A model generated the notes under the pieces. The model ran no database searches. It saw nothing but the letters and a program-made list of their open reading frames with translations, and was not told the DNA's origin. Shown piece by piece: positions 10,481-23,552 of a DNA stretch of 64,000 nucleotides. Numbering within the stretch: position 1 is the first letter of the stretch; every line of letters starts with the position of its first letter. The position numbers were made by a program, and so were the translations under genes. This DNA is from Anseranas semipalmata (taxonomy: Eukaryota > Chordata > Aves > Anseriformes > Anseranatidae), in NCBI GenBank assembly GCA_013399115.1, contig VXAA01001151.1:1261992-1325991 (forward strand), in the 5' to 3' direction.

Positions 10481-13000
10481 TTATGGGGGGGGAAAGAAAA
10501 CCAGACCAGGTTGGTCAGCGAGTTGTGAGGTTCTGCCTCCCTGAAGCCCTTGGGCCAGTGCTTAGCTATTTTTGGAGTGTGCTGAAAAATGGTGCTTTTC
10601 ATTGACCATGTCAATGGCTTTTTCTAGATAGATGTCTTTTTGTGTTTCACACACGTAGACATTTTCTTGGTAACTTACTGGCATTGTGCTTAGAAGTGAT
10701 CCTTCTGGAAATACGTCTGAGAAGTGAGTGGCCTTATCACTGGGACTTTCAGAGGACAACGTGACTGCTTCCCTACTAATAAAGATGCTTTATTCTGCTT
10801 CTGGAACTGCACAAACAGGTCATGTATTGTCATATTTTTTCCAAAGTGCCAAGCTGAAACAGTTTCTGTAACATTTTTTTTAATACTTGTCATTCCCTTT
10901 GCTATATCTGGGCCTTAACTTAGTCATTTTTAATGTGCTCTCATTTTAACTACTTTCCTCCAATGTAAGTCTTGCATGAATAAGGACTGTGGGATTTCAC
11001 TCAATGAAAGGATTCTGCTCTAATTATTGTTATTACAGAGCTGATTTTGTTTCTATCGCGTCAGGCTTGTATGAGGCATCTTTGATCAACACAGAAGTCA
11101 GCAAAACTGCTTTTCAAATTACGGTTTCCTTTTAACTAGTGATAAAAGCTTCCAGTTTATCTTTGACCTTAGAAACTCTGGGAGACCACCAGGTTAGATA
11201 AGAACGGAAACTTAGTTAGCAGTAAAGGAACATAGTAAAGACAGCGTAACACAGCCCTGAAAAAGACCTTCCAGCTGTAACGCCCTGTGAGCCTGCACAC
11301 ACGGAAGATGAAAAGTGTTGGCTTTCTCTGGTGTCCCAGGTTTGAGGTTCTGTTAATCAACATTTGTGGAAGAGCTGGCTCCAGTAAGTACTATATAAGG
11401 TGGATGAACTTCACAGAATTAGGGTGTAAAAGAAGAAATGGATTTGGGATTTGCTGCGTCTCTGAAGATGCAGAAATATAGGTGGGCCTGTGGTCAGTAG
11501 ACAAGGTGGAAGTTAATGGTTTTCTCAGAATGAAAACTGAAAGAAGGAAAAACTTTTTTTCTCGAGTGAAAGCCCAGGTGAGTGAAGCACAAATCTAACC
11601 ACCACCAGTTTCACCTTTAAAATTAGATCTAGCGGCAAAAGTAATTGTGCTCAGTATTACCCATGAAGCAATATTTTATACCTACTTATGAAAGTTGTTA
11701 TAGTGAGAGTATACTAATTTCTTTGCTGAGGACTTTCTTTATTCCAGTCCGAAGGGTGTATGCATGCACGAGCAGGCTGTGCCAAGGTGTGGGTGAGCGT
11801 CTGTTCCACAGCAGGAAATCTGCAGGTGTCTTGAGGGCTTTATAATGAGCAGAGCTGTAAAACCAGTGGGCTTTCCCTGGAGTTGTGCCCGGTTTTGTTT
11901 TTTAGTCTTAGTTTCACCTGTTCTTGTGAATATTCTCTTCATGTGAATGCAGACACTCAGGACAGGATTTAATGTTTCTGTGGCCTTTTGCTACTGTTGT
12001 ATAGTTTTCTCCGGTAATAGTAAGTCAGCAAAATAATTAAATGATAATCAGACGATCCGTTAAAAACCTGTGGCATGTGTAAAAGGAATAAAACTCACTG
12101 CAAGAAGGCAGTATTGTTATATTATAATGTGGTTATCCAAAACTGTTTGCTTTATGAGCTGGAGATAATCCCAAAATGCTGAACTTTGATCTAAGGAAGA
12201 ATAATAAAACTTTGATCATCCTTGAATTGACAGCTGCTATAAAAAGCCTATGTCTTATTTCTCTTTTAGTAACACTGGCTAAATCCAGAGTAACTGATGA
12301 AAGAATTTGATGATTGCAGCTTAGTGATTCCTTCTGACGTGACCTGAAGTAATCTCTGCCCAAAAATGTCTATAAATATTTTTTTCTGTTTTCTGTTGCC
12401 AGATGTTTTGATATTTGAGATGAATGGCAAAAATGTTTTGTGTACTTAGATGTGCCGTGCACATTTGCTGGAGTCTCGTGTTTCAGAGAGGAGGCGGCTC
12501 GGGTTAACTGGTTATGTTTGTGCAAAATACGAGATTGATTTATAGTAAAATTCTGGTGCCATGGTTGAGATGCTGTCATCTTGCTTTCCATGTTTCTGAA
12601 AATATCATTAAAAATGATAAATGGCTAATATTTATGAATATATTGCAATTACCACAGTGGTACTGTATTTCTTTACTGTGCTTGCCTTCTGTGCTTGAAA
12701 CATGGTAAATATTTTCCTACACAAGTTTGTAGCCCACTAGCGATGTCCTTCCTTCAGAGCTGCAGCTGGACAGTGGCAAATTTTTCTAGGTTTAATATTT
12801 TAAAACTTACAGGAGAGTGTGGAAAAAAAATTGAACTTTTTATTTGTCATAAACTGAGTTTTCTGAAAATTCCAGAATTGTATGGGTCAACAAAGCTCAC
12901 AGACCTGGAAAGTTTCTTCGGTCCTTTGGAAGTTCTCCCTGTGTGAGGTTCCTGTAGTGGTTAGTACAGCGTTTCAGGAGGAAAGTGCTGTAAAAGGGCT
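10480..13000. other. Non-coding stretch
   Basis: No gene is recognisable. The sequence is AT-rich with short overlapping open frames on both strands. The only element worth noting is a weak exon-like segment at 11529-11577, listed separately. Confidence 0.65.
11529..11577 (+). other. Weak exon-like segment (acceptor, short open frame, consensus donor)
   Basis: A pyrimidine-ended acceptor (ggttttctcag) precedes 49 bases that end in a full-consensus donor, CCCAG|GTGAGT. One frame is open across the segment and begins with ATG at its second base (peptide MKTERRKNFFSRVKAQ). I recognise no protein. In 64 kb several acceptor/donor pairs this close arise by chance, so this is only a candidate for transcript evidence to test. 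Confidence 0.12.
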
Positions 13001-14770
13001 GAGTGTTGTTCCTCCTTCCGTCAGGCGGGCGTTGCGCTGTGCGTTCTGCTCCTTTTGCTGTGTGTCGTGGCTCAGCAGTGGAGCAGGACAGGATGCAACC
13101 TTCCCCTCGCGCTTTGAGTTTTCCTCCTGCGCGGCTCCCTGCTTGGTGTACATCTGAAGTTTTCTTTAATAACACTGGTCTTGTGTTTGGGGCAGTAAAT
13201 CCTATTGATTTAAATATGTTCAAAGCTAGGTTTGGGAGATTTTGTGACTTTTCACATAGCAATTTCCCCCCGTTCTCTTGTTCTCTGGTGACAGCTTCAG
13301 GAGATAGTGGAAGTTGTCATTTTTCCTTTCTGCAAGGCAAACAGGCCAAACAGACCGGTGCTATAAGATGCGCTTTATTCTCTGTACATTGTTGCCACTC
13401 TGCACTTATCAAAAGCAAAAAGACTATGTGCCTCCAGGGGGATTTAGAATTCCTCCATCTTGCTATTTACGACGCTCGGGAGGTATTTTTAGTACAGGTT
13501 GTTGGCGGTGATGCCAAAGGGACTGGCGGGTGCAGGCGAATTCCGCAGGCAGCCGGCTGAAGCTACCGAGCGCTGCGGCGGGAACTCGGGAGGGGAAGCC
13601 CAGCAAAGCGCCCGGGGGTGGCCTGTGGGGGTGCCAAGGTGCGCGTGTGCACGTGGACGCGTTTCCAGCCCGCGCAGGGGAAGCCAGTGGAGAAGCTGAA
13701 ACCACCTGTGCTCGCTGCAGCCATTTGGATGCGGGGAGGGGATTAATACATGCTCCGGTCCCCACAATTCCTGTTCCTGAATGATCGTCAGAGTCGCACG
13801 GAATGGTTTTACACAGTATTTAGTTTCCATGTCTGAACCCTCCCACCAAAAGTAGAGGTCCAGCAGCATCTGCTAGTGCAGATGATGACTCAGTTTTCTC
13901 AGGAAAGCGAGGTCGGGATTGAGCCTTGTTGTGCCCTTGTTAAATTAGCTTTCTGCGCTTTTCTTTTGGAGGCTGAGAAGTCACGAGAGCAGTGGGTAAA
14001 GGAGACAGAGAGTAGGAGCTGGAGAGGGTGGAAGCGGAACAGAAGGGCACCTGGGAGTGGTGAGCGAGAGAAATACTTAAAGCGGGGCAAGGCGGGAGGG
14101 CGTGCGTGGAAATCGTCCTCCAAGCTGGTAGAGGCACAGCTGGCACAGGCCAGAACTGGCCTCGAATGTAGAAAGGAATAAAAGAGCTGGGAGCAGAGAA
14201 CACTTGGAGAGTTACAGATGCCTCTCTCGGGGAAGGGGTTGTAAGTGCTGTGATGCCAAAAAGCTTGTTGTTTTCATTTCTCTGGTTTCTGGACACCCCG
14301 AGCAGCACAGCAGCCAGGCTGGCCGAGTGCGTTCTGCAGTAACTGCCCTGAGAACTGCTGAAAACATCTTTGTGATCTTTCAGGAGAGAGTGGAGGGGAG
14401 TGCTGGTTTGTAATTGTCTGAGAAAAATTCATAGCTGCCTAAAAACGGAGTGCTTCACAGACAGCGCTCGGAGGCTGTGCTCTGCCGGATGCTGTTTGCG
14501 GGCGGCGGGGTTTCTGTCCCACCTGTGGGAGGTGACGCTTCTCTGGCGAGGCCACGCAGCACCAGGGCCTGGAAGGGAGGCGGAGGGGGCAGCACGTGTG
14601 CAGGCATCAGACTTCCGAGGGGAGAAACGGAGAACGGAGTTTGGTGCCGTGTTTCGGTGTTTGCACAGCAAAAAGCTGACCTTCAGGGAGGCTGAGCAGC
14701 CCCCGCTAGCGCATATCCCTCCTGCTGAGTTACACCGTGTGTTGCTGCTTAGAAGTAGAATGTGCTGTTT
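13000..14770. other. GC/CpG-enriched region without recognisable gene
   Basis: CpG-rich patches lie at about 13530-13690 and 14470-14640, with purine-rich sequence between them (about 13975-14110). Open frames up to 185 codons occur on both strands and overlap each other heavily. They are explained by low stop density and none matches a family I know. A regulatory island or an unannotated non-coding transcript is possible, but the sequence alone does not show one. Confidence 0.45.
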
Positions 14771-16099
14771 TCCTTGAATAAGTAGTTAATTCCTTGCTAG
14801 TAATGTTTTCTTTGCACTGCAAGCTGAAGTTTCAAAGAGTTTTATTAAGCGATTTCCTAGGGCAATTAGGAAACACCATCAGTTGGCACATGGAAAGTAA
14901 CTGGAAAGCATAATGCCAACAGAGGTCCTGTGTTCACTCCCTGGGAATAGGCAGATTGCTAGAGCATCCAGGAGGTCTTTCTGACTTCTGACTTGTCCAA
15001 AGAGCCCCATCGGTGCAGGCAGAACTGGGCAAAACTGTTTTTATAAATACAACAAGCACCTTTCTATTTGTAAAACACCCTTCATGTAAATGAGATCGGG
15101 ATGACAGAAGATGCGATTGGAAGAGAAACTAAAGCCTGCAGGAATCACTGCTGCTGCCTGAACACTAGTAATGCCATTAACAGTTCCCAGCTTAACAGTT
15201 TTACTCAAAATATATTTTCCTTCCTTCCGGCAGGACAGCTCAATTTACTCAGTGTGTTGTAATTTTTTGATTTCCAGCAATAAATGTTACATCAATAGTA
15301 TGGCCGATGGAGCACATGAGAGCTAGTGTCTGGGGGTTTTCCAAGTTCTAGGATGAAAAAAGATGTCTTGACACAAATACGGGAGATTGCTGATCCATTC
15401 AAAGTGTGTGCTAGTGTGTCCGTTCAGAATTTCTTTCAAGTGTGTAGTTCTTAGTAAAGCGTTCATTGATGTTTTCTGCCGTCTGTATTCCAGAAACAAT
15501 GATCATCGTGGACTGAAATAGTGCTTGGCTGCTAGAATCTATTAAGTTTCATTTTCTGACTCCCTGCTTGATTTCTGCAATGCAAGATAACCCAGTTGGA
15601 AAACTTGAATTCAGCTTTGATTCTGTCCAACATTAGTTGCTACTAATATTTATGGGTTCTGTAAGCATGCAACTCTTAATGCTTCATCATGAGAGTACAA
15701 ATGTTGGGAATCAAGTTTGTTTTCCACTAGTACATTGAAGTTAAAAGTCTTTCTAAGACAGTTATTTTCCCGTTTCATATGTGTTGAAAATGTCAGGCAA
15801 TACTGTTGGTTACGCTTGAGCACAGTACTCTGCAATATCAGAGGGTGAAACAGATACAGCAATTTGATCTTTCCTAAGTGCTTCAGAAATAATTAGCATG
15901 CCTTTTATTTCTGATCTATTTCTTTCTTGAAGGACTGTTTAGAAACTGCAGTGCTTATTTCATGCACTGCAGTGTGAATATATTGACAAAAAGTCTTTAT
16001 TCGTGGCGGAGCTCTTTGAAGACAAGCTATGTACTCTATTGTGTCCTGCAAATCTGGAATAGCTGTGGAGGCCAGCAGAGTACTTCCAGATTTGTGCTA

Positions 16100-16149
16100 G
16101 TCAGATTTGATGACTTTGGTCAGATTTGATGACTTGGTCAGATTTTTTT
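16100..16149 (+). repeat. Short tandem repeat, 18-19 bp unit, about 2.7 copies
   Basis: The unit gtcagatttgatgactttg is followed by a copy lacking one T, then by a partial copy that ends in a T run. This is a slippage-type minisatellite seed with no visible function. Confidence 0.88.
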
Positions 16150-17310
16150 GGTGACGATTTGACACAGTGGAAGACATTAAGCAGGGGAATGTTTTTAGGG
16201 ACAGTTCATCCTACCTTAAGTGAGGAAGAGGCGCACAGCTTTTTTGAGTCCCTTTCACCATTAGTATTCTATAACTTCTAGGGTTCTGTGCTATGGGACA
16301 TAAGGGTTTATTCATCTGTATTCAGTCTGAACCTGTATTTTGGAGACTTTCTTGGAAAAAAAAGGTTTTTTTGTATGTTCATTAGTGTATGACAGCAGCA
16401 CAGAGAGCCTCAGCAATATATTGTTATTTAAAAATTTAGTTGATAGCAAAGATAGAGTTACAGTTTGGAGTATAAAAAAGAATGTTAATTGTATACAGTT
16501 GATTTATAATAAGTGATATCAAAGTGTGAAAATTGGCATTGTGGTCTTGGAGCATCATTCATCCTAACAGTTACAAGAGGCTAGGTAAAAATCTGTATTT
16601 CATCTACAATCTGCTTTATCTGATCTAGGACATGCTAGATAAGATGTTATTCTAGAAGAAAGGTGTGAAAATTACTTTTTGCTGTTTCTGTAGCGTTATG
16701 ACTGATGTCAGATGTAGGTTAGTGCAGGGAAGAGAAGTTGCGCAAAGCTGGAAATTGATCCTACTCTTAATGAGTCCCAGTTCTGCACGTTAATGAAAGT
16801 ATTGCTGTCCCTTCCTCCTTCTCTTCCTTTCTTTTTCTGGGCTAAACCCTGCTCTGAACTGAGTAGCTTTTCTTTTTGCCATCCCAGCAGCCACGTTGGC
16901 AAACTGCTGGAAACAGGACTCTACAAATCACATGTGCATTTATATACATGTTTTTATTCAGTTTTTGGCTGGTTTATCATCTGCTGCCAATCGTGATTTC
17001 TGGCTTAGCTGAACCGTAGGCAAGTACCCAATTTTTGGCTAGCCCATAGTTTGCCTTCTAGTTATGCCTCAATCTTCTCTACAGAAACTGCAGAATCTGG
17101 ATATTGTTGTTACTTCGTTTTAATACCTCTTTGGAATAGCTTGTGTGCCAGTCGTGGTGTGGAGCATTTACTCCTAATCTAGAGCATGGTGGCATTCTGT
17201 CTTGGAGGACATAAACACTGTCAGCAGGGTGAAGAGAGCTGACAGGCTGTTCAGTAGCTAGGGACAGAGATTTATTGCATATTTTCATTACCTTTGCATC
17301 TTTTTGTTAC

Positions 17311-17338
17311 CTTTTACAAGGTAGATATCTTGTAAAAG
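17311..17338. repeat. 10-bp perfect inverted repeat
   Basis: The arms cttttacaag and cttgtaaaag flank an 8-base spacer. The pairing does not extend outward. It is possibly a chance hairpin. Confidence 0.6.
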
Positions 17339-18125
17339 TGACCTACAAAAGGAAAGTCAGCATGTTGCACTCTGTTTTCTGATGCTAAATTCACATTCCC
17401 TCTTTGATTTATTCTGCATCTCTTTTTTTTTTTTTGCCTTTTTTATTTTTATTTTTTTAAGCAGAGATTTGGCAGTGGCTGTTTTTCAATTTATTTGACA
17501 TTTGGCCATCTGGAGCTGAGCAGAGCTTTAGTCACACACGTTAGCTGTGCTAAGTGGAGCAATGTAGGATCTCGGGGCCAGATCAAACCCTAGTGTAAGT
17601 ACAATGGAATGAACAAAGTTCCATCAGGGTTGGGCTGGGCCTTTCAGGTGGCCATTTGCTGAGCAGATCACTGAGAAATTTTGTCTTGTTTTCTCAGCTC
17701 TGACGAAACTTGGTGTAAAGATGCTTGGGATGATTGGGGTAAATTGCTGGACAAGTGAAATAATTTCTAGTGCTTTTTTTCTGAGTTAAAACAACTAATA
17801 AGCAATTCTTTTTGGGTAGTGCTCTGTAGGGCACTTGGGACCTGCTAATGGCCCAGAGCTAGTGCTTACTTCTATGCTGCATGTAGGGTGCATCTCATTC
17901 CCTAGGTATCTCCCTAAGCCTTGCGTCGCTGTAGCTCTCTGCCCCAGCTTTTCCAGAAGGGATGTCTCTGAATGCAAAAGAGAGTGAATACAGCCTTATT
18001 AGGTGCTTGGGTGATTTACTGCTGTGTTTGTACTGACTTGAATTGTATACTGAGTACAGGGTATGGTATTGTATTCAGTGGACAAGCTCCCTTATATAAC
18101 AGTATTTCCACTTCCTTGGAAATGA

Positions 18126-18164
18126 TGCTGTCAACACCCTTTGCCCAGAAGGGTGTTGACAGCA
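18126..18164. repeat. Perfect 16-bp stem-loop with 7-base loop
   Basis: The left arm tgctgtcaacaccctt and the right arm aagggtgttgacagca are exact reverse complements, separated by tgcccag. A 16-bp stem with no mismatch is not expected by chance in a window of this size at such a short spacing. It could be a local inverted duplication, the relic of a small hairpin element, or a structured transcript segment. The stem is shorter than a typical animal microRNA precursor (usually over 22 bp with mismatches), so a microRNA is not the leading explanation. Confidence 0.92.
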
Positions 18165-21100
18165 ATTCCACAAACGTTATTATTGGTGAGCGTTTCCTCC
18201 TTCCTTAATTGTGATGTCCAGCTTCCTGCTGGGTCACATTAACAGCCCATAACTGTTTATCGTACCTCCCACAACAAGCCAGTGATGGGCCTACAGTCTC
18301 CAGTTTGTCAACTTTGAAGACACTTGTCTTCTTCTCCCTTTCAAGTTATGAACCTTGAATCCTTTGATACCAATTCTGTGTTTCAAGCATGTCTACATGT
18401 GGGGCACAATATTTATTACTTTCATGACGCCTTCTACTTGCCAGTTGGCCTTGTGAGTGCTTTGTTGGGACAAGAGATTGTCATGGCTTCCGTAACATAG
18501 ATAATTAGGATAGTTAAGGGTAACTATGTCTGCTCTCATTGAGAAGAATAATGGCCTTATTCTGCTATAACTTAATTTCTCCAAGTTTAGTATGTAGCTT
18601 CAGGTGCCCTTTATTTTGTCAACAGATACTCTACGTAACACCTACTGAATCCCTTTCCCCTTGGACTTTGGTTTCTCTGCTGAAGACAGCTGCTCATAAA
18701 CAGCTATGTTTGTCCATTTACAAAGCTTTGAGGATTAATGATTTTAATGTACAGTGCAGTAGAGAGACTTTTGCTAGGTCGATGCTCCCTCATTTGGTGA
18801 CCAAGCTCTTTAATACTTAAAGTGATTGCCCACAGTGGTTTTCTGCCTTTCCTGATGTCCAGAAGAGCAGTTCTGGACTTGACACAAGTGCTTCTGTTGC
18901 TGTGCAGATGAGCTGAGGGCTGAGCCAGCTGCCATACAGTGGGGTGAGGAGCTGCAGCACAACTTCCCTGAGAAATCTTTGGGATCTGCAAAATCACTTC
19001 ACCTGTATTTACAGGATTTTCAGATTTGGTACAGGAGAAATGGCAAGAAGTGCAAATTATGGAAGATGAAGCGTCACATAGCCCACATAAAGAATCACAC
19101 AGTGAGAAAACATGCTTACACTTGTGCTAGTGTTAGTGAAGTGCATTGTAAAGTATCTAGTTAGCAGGCATTTCCTGAGAATTACACACACTATCTTAAA
19201 TTTTACTGCTGGAAGTCAGACTGGGTGATCACAGATGTCTTAAAATCAGTGAATTATGGAATGAAAATAATTTGAGACAGCAGTCATGGAATGCATTTTG
19301 AGCTCGTCTTCTCCCCATCATGGCCATCAGTTGCCACCGGTAGGTGAGTTTTTGAGTGCAAAGGTTGATAAAGTGTCGTGGCGGTCTGGTGCTCAGAACT
19401 GCCTCTTGAGGACACGGGACAGATGAGGTGGCACAAGGCCTTGTCTGGCAACATTTACTCGTGGTCCCAACTCAGACTGGAGTTTGTGGGGCGAAGTGGC
19501 CTGTGTCACTAGATTTTGGGGATTTTATTTCAGAAGCATGTATCACTTGGTTCTGTTCACTTCCTAAGTGAGCCTGGAGATGTGACTTACTAAGCAAGTG
19601 TGCAGTTTAACTAGTTGGGGCTTTATGGCAAGTTGCTGTTATCAGTGTGTTTAGCAAGACCCGGAGCACTGCAGTTAGGAAGCTTTGTGCCTGTGAGTGT
19701 TAGCACTGTTCCTCAGAGCTGGCTCCAGTTTTGTGGTGCTCCGCTGCTCAGTACAGGCTGAGTCAGGCTTTCCCCAGTGCTGCAGCTTCTCTCCGCCCGT
19801 GATGTCGTGTACTGGGTGTCAGCAGTTAGCACGATCTGTGATGGCAGGTGCAGGTCGTGAGACAGGAGAGGATATATAAGATGAGGCTGTTATATCCAAG
19901 GGGGCTAGAAAGCACATAGGATAGCATAACCTATTAATACTATGTTGTTCCTTCCCTGTCATCTAACCCAGCATGCTAAGCATGTCTCCCATTACCTAAT
20001 CCACGGTGGTGCTGTCTCATTTGTGCAAGAAGAACGTTAATGGTATTTGGAATAGGCTTAAGTAGGATTTAAGTGTCATGCAGATGTGGGCTAATCCTTT
20101 GCATGGGGTGGTAGTCAGCCTTTATGCAAACCTATAGTTAGCCTTTTTGCTCAAATGTCGGTAGGTACAAAAATCAACAGTTTTGAATTACAAATACAAG
20201 TTCTTTTAAATCAATTTGGTAGTCAAGAGAGTGTCACAGTATCTCTAACACACTGTCCTGAAAAGATGTAACAGGCATTTACCACAGCATTTCATGATGG
20301 AAATTCATTTCTAGTTAAGTGGCATGTGATCGTAGGGAAAAAGAAGTTTTTTTTTCTTTGAACAGAGTAAGTGAAAAGATAAAATCAAGTTTTCCAGCTT
20401 CACTGCTTTAAAAGAAAATATCATCACAGGAACATCTGTGTAAATGTATTTTTGTGCTTACCCACCCAGTCATAAATTGATACACCAGATGATCAACTTG
20501 GAGGAAAAAAAGTACAGGATAACTTACAACCAGAGGCTTGTATCAAGGCTACATTAGGGAGCAAAATAGAGCAGGTTTAAAGCTGTGTTTGGATGACCTT
20601 CAAATCCCATCTGCGGAATTCTTTTTAGCTTCAAGTTTCAAATGTCAGCTGCAAGTAGATCGTTGCACCAGAAACACTTAAGCAATAAAAGATCAAGGAT
20701 GTCCTCTCTTTGCATTTGTTTTAGAGGGAGAACTGTGTTGGCTCATTAGGAGCTGGTGTCTGTGGGTAGGCTGATATCTCTGGGAATCAGGAAATCTTGC
20801 GCTCTGGTGCATTAATCAAGGGTGAAAATGAAAATGTCTCCACTAGGTAAAACAAAAAGATTAAAAATCCACTGTGATAACATATTGCTCCAGTCTGGTG
20901 TTTGGGTTTTCTGCCATGAGGCACAAAAATCCATGTGCACAACACATGGTTAAGAGCTGTAAAGATTTGGGGAGTGTGGATGTTGGGAGAAGAAAACGGA
21001 AACAATACTGGGGTATAGTTAAGTATATTTAGCCAGCACTGTGATCTCTTGCCTCCTTGAACTACAGAATTTACCAACAAATCCAAAAGGATGGCTGAAG

Positions 21101-21900
21101 GGAGAAATCTCGCTCCCCATGCACCGTTTCAGTTGTGGACTCCCCTCTTGTGCTTTCATTGCTTACATGAAAGAAAAAGAAATGCGGATAAAGGGGAAGT
21201 ATATGTTAGGCACTGTTATTTTAGAAGCAAGACCTTAGGTCAGAGGTTTCTGGATGATCCCTGAGTCCAGTAAAAACACACTGAGCCTTAGCTGCCTCCA
21301 AGAGGCATTTGGCAGAGCTGAGAGAACAAGGATTGTTCAGAGGGCTAAGAAGTCCGCTCTGAAGCGCTGTGAAAGCTTCAGGAGCTTTAATTGTTACTAC
21401 TGATGTCATTCAAGCCTGATTCCCACTGGAAGTTCCTCTGTGTTAATTATGGTCCTGAGGATGATAACTTGGCAAACGCAGCTGCAGCTTTGCTGTTGTA
21501 TCAGTTAATTAATCGTCCAGGCTCGTTTGGAGAGAAGATGTTTCTTTACTCTCATTATAAACAGCTGTAGAGAGACGGAAAGGTTTTGAGGACAAAAAGT
21601 CTGTTTTCAGCTGTTACAGTGTGAGGGCTGCGGGATCCTAATACTAGTGTGCAGTTTTCATATGTTCATGTTTTTGAAGGCACGGTGGTGCTTTTTTTTC
21701 CAAAAAGAAGGTATGAAACAGTCTACAAAAGCAGTTAATCTTTGGCTACTCAGTACAGATCTAAAAAAAAAAAAAAAAGCTTTATGGCTGAATTTAACCA
21801 GCAATAATAACTTTTTATAATTTCACAGGTGAAGGAGACAGATTATAGTAGGAATAAATTAAAGATACCTGGAGTGGTTTTCTTAGACAAATGTAGAGTA
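18165..21900. other. Non-coding stretch
   Basis: No gene is recognisable. The open frames are short (under 100 codons) and unsupported. A poly-A run lies near 21763-21778. Nothing else stands out. Confidence 0.65.
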
Positions 21901-21931
21901 AGCATCTCAGAGATGGCTTTGGGAATAGTTC

Positions 21932-21945
21932 GCGCGCTCTGGTGG
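21932..21945 (-). promoter_or_regulatory. CTCF-like motif
   Basis: The plus strand reads gcgcgctctggtgg, which matches 13 of 14 positions of the reverse-complement CTCF core (SYGCCMYCTRSTGG). The motif itself therefore lies on the minus strand. A rough count suggests about one match this good by chance in 64 kb on two strands, so it is a candidate only. Confidence 0.35.
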
Positions 21946-23552
21946 TGTTGATTTCACTGTAGGGTTATTAGTCTTTCCTTAGTGCTGCTTGCAGACCCGC
22001 TGCTTGAAACAATGCAAACATCTGAAGTATACAGCTCGTAGGATTCCGGAGCAAAGCCTCAGCTGTAGGAACGAGGCCTTTTAAGTGACCTCTGCCAGTT
22101 CACCCCGCAACGATCTGACCTTCTCTTTATCTGTTTCTGTTAGTCGTAAGGAATATTTATGTCATTTATTGCCTGAAGTGTAAGCTGTAGCATCTGAACA
22201 TTATCTCAGCTAAACTTTGAAGCTAGGGAGATGAAATGTATTTACATTGCTGAACTGGGTCACTCTTTTTCTATGTGAAGTGTGATTCTGAACCTGCTTG
22301 GGAGCAGCGGTACCGCTTTTCTAACACCATTATTTTGTTGTTAAGGCAGACAAAAGCCTCAAGCTGCTTTCTGTAATGTACCTTGCAGATCCTCAGGTTG
22401 TCTTTTTCTAAGAAAAAAATATCGTACAGAATGTCGGTAGAAGTGAGAAGTGATTATTTTGGAGCTAGTCAGTTAAACTAACTGCAATGAAAACATGTTC
22501 TTTGTATGTGATGACAGGAAACAGTGATAAATATGATGACGTGTTCATAGTGGTAAAGATATCCTACAATCTGTAATTATGTTCTTCCTAGCTTGTTAAT
22601 TAACTGATTTCCATGGATTTTTATGGGGAGGGGAGGGCTGTGTTTTCTTAGTAGGGCATTGCAGAATTTTGTTTGTGTCCAGTGATTTTCAGAACAGGCT
22701 TGTGTTGAACACACCTGAGACTGAGTCTGGAGTGACTGTCCTGATACTACCAGGGAAAACCTCTTGCTGTGCCTTTTGCTTGGCGTATTCCCCAAGATGT
22801 ACTTAATCATGCTACAGATGACCTGCCTTTGTGGCAACAAATTAGAATTAAAAATGACCTAGCTCCTGCCTCATAGGGTGCTGAGGTACCTGCTAGTAGA
22901 GCCCTGGTATCTGCTGTTGCAAACAACAGTAAGATGTGTATGAGGTTTGTATTGAGTGCAGGCTTCCAACAAGATGCTGTGGACAACTGGTGCTGTATTT
23001 TGGGAGCCCCTTGAAATCCGGAGCTAACACAGGAATAATCTTTTTGCAGCTGTATTGTTTTAGATGCGTCTTTCCTTGGAAACAGTAAGTGTAATTTCAG
23101 TGTTTTAAGATGGACATAACCAAGGTCAAGATATTAAATAAATACTGATTTCCAAACCATTGTCCCTTCCTTGACAGTAATCAGATCAGGTCTATGAATG
23201 CTCTGGTTTCCTCAGTACCGTCTAGTTTTGTTGTTGTTTGCATCTAATTTAGGTCACATGCAGTGAAATCGTACTCTGACTGAAGTAAACCTGCTTGCTG
23301 TTGGCTGCAATTTATAGGGTCACAGGGATTTTGTCTGTGATATGTGAGAGCACTTGCCCAGCAGATGAAGAGGCTGAAGGAGCACGCAGTGCGCGGTTGC
23401 TGCACTTCCTTTGGCGTGGTCAGGCCACCTCAAGAGCCTACAGCTGGGATGCCCTGTGGCAGTCCTTTGCCAGAGCCTGTTTGGGACCACTGGCTGTGCA
23501 TGAAAGTGTTGCTGCCAGTTGTGTCTTTATTCCTACAGTTGTGTGTCCTGTC

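Larger units (their letters stand above)
14770..18120. other. Non-coding stretch
   Basis: No coding exon is recognisable. Small features are a three-copy 18-19 bp tandem repeat (16100-16149), a 10-bp inverted repeat (17311-17338), and T-rich runs near 17422-17458. The rest is ordinary AT-rich sequence. Confidence 0.65.

Noticed and set aside
9973..10614. A 213-codon open frame on minus
   Set aside because: It lies across CpG-rich patches where stops are rare. It overlaps frames on the other strand and has no recognisable domain.
13003..13560. A 185-codon open frame on plus
   Set aside because: No recognisable domain or splice context. It has an overlapping minus-strand frame and sits in a GC-rich stretch.
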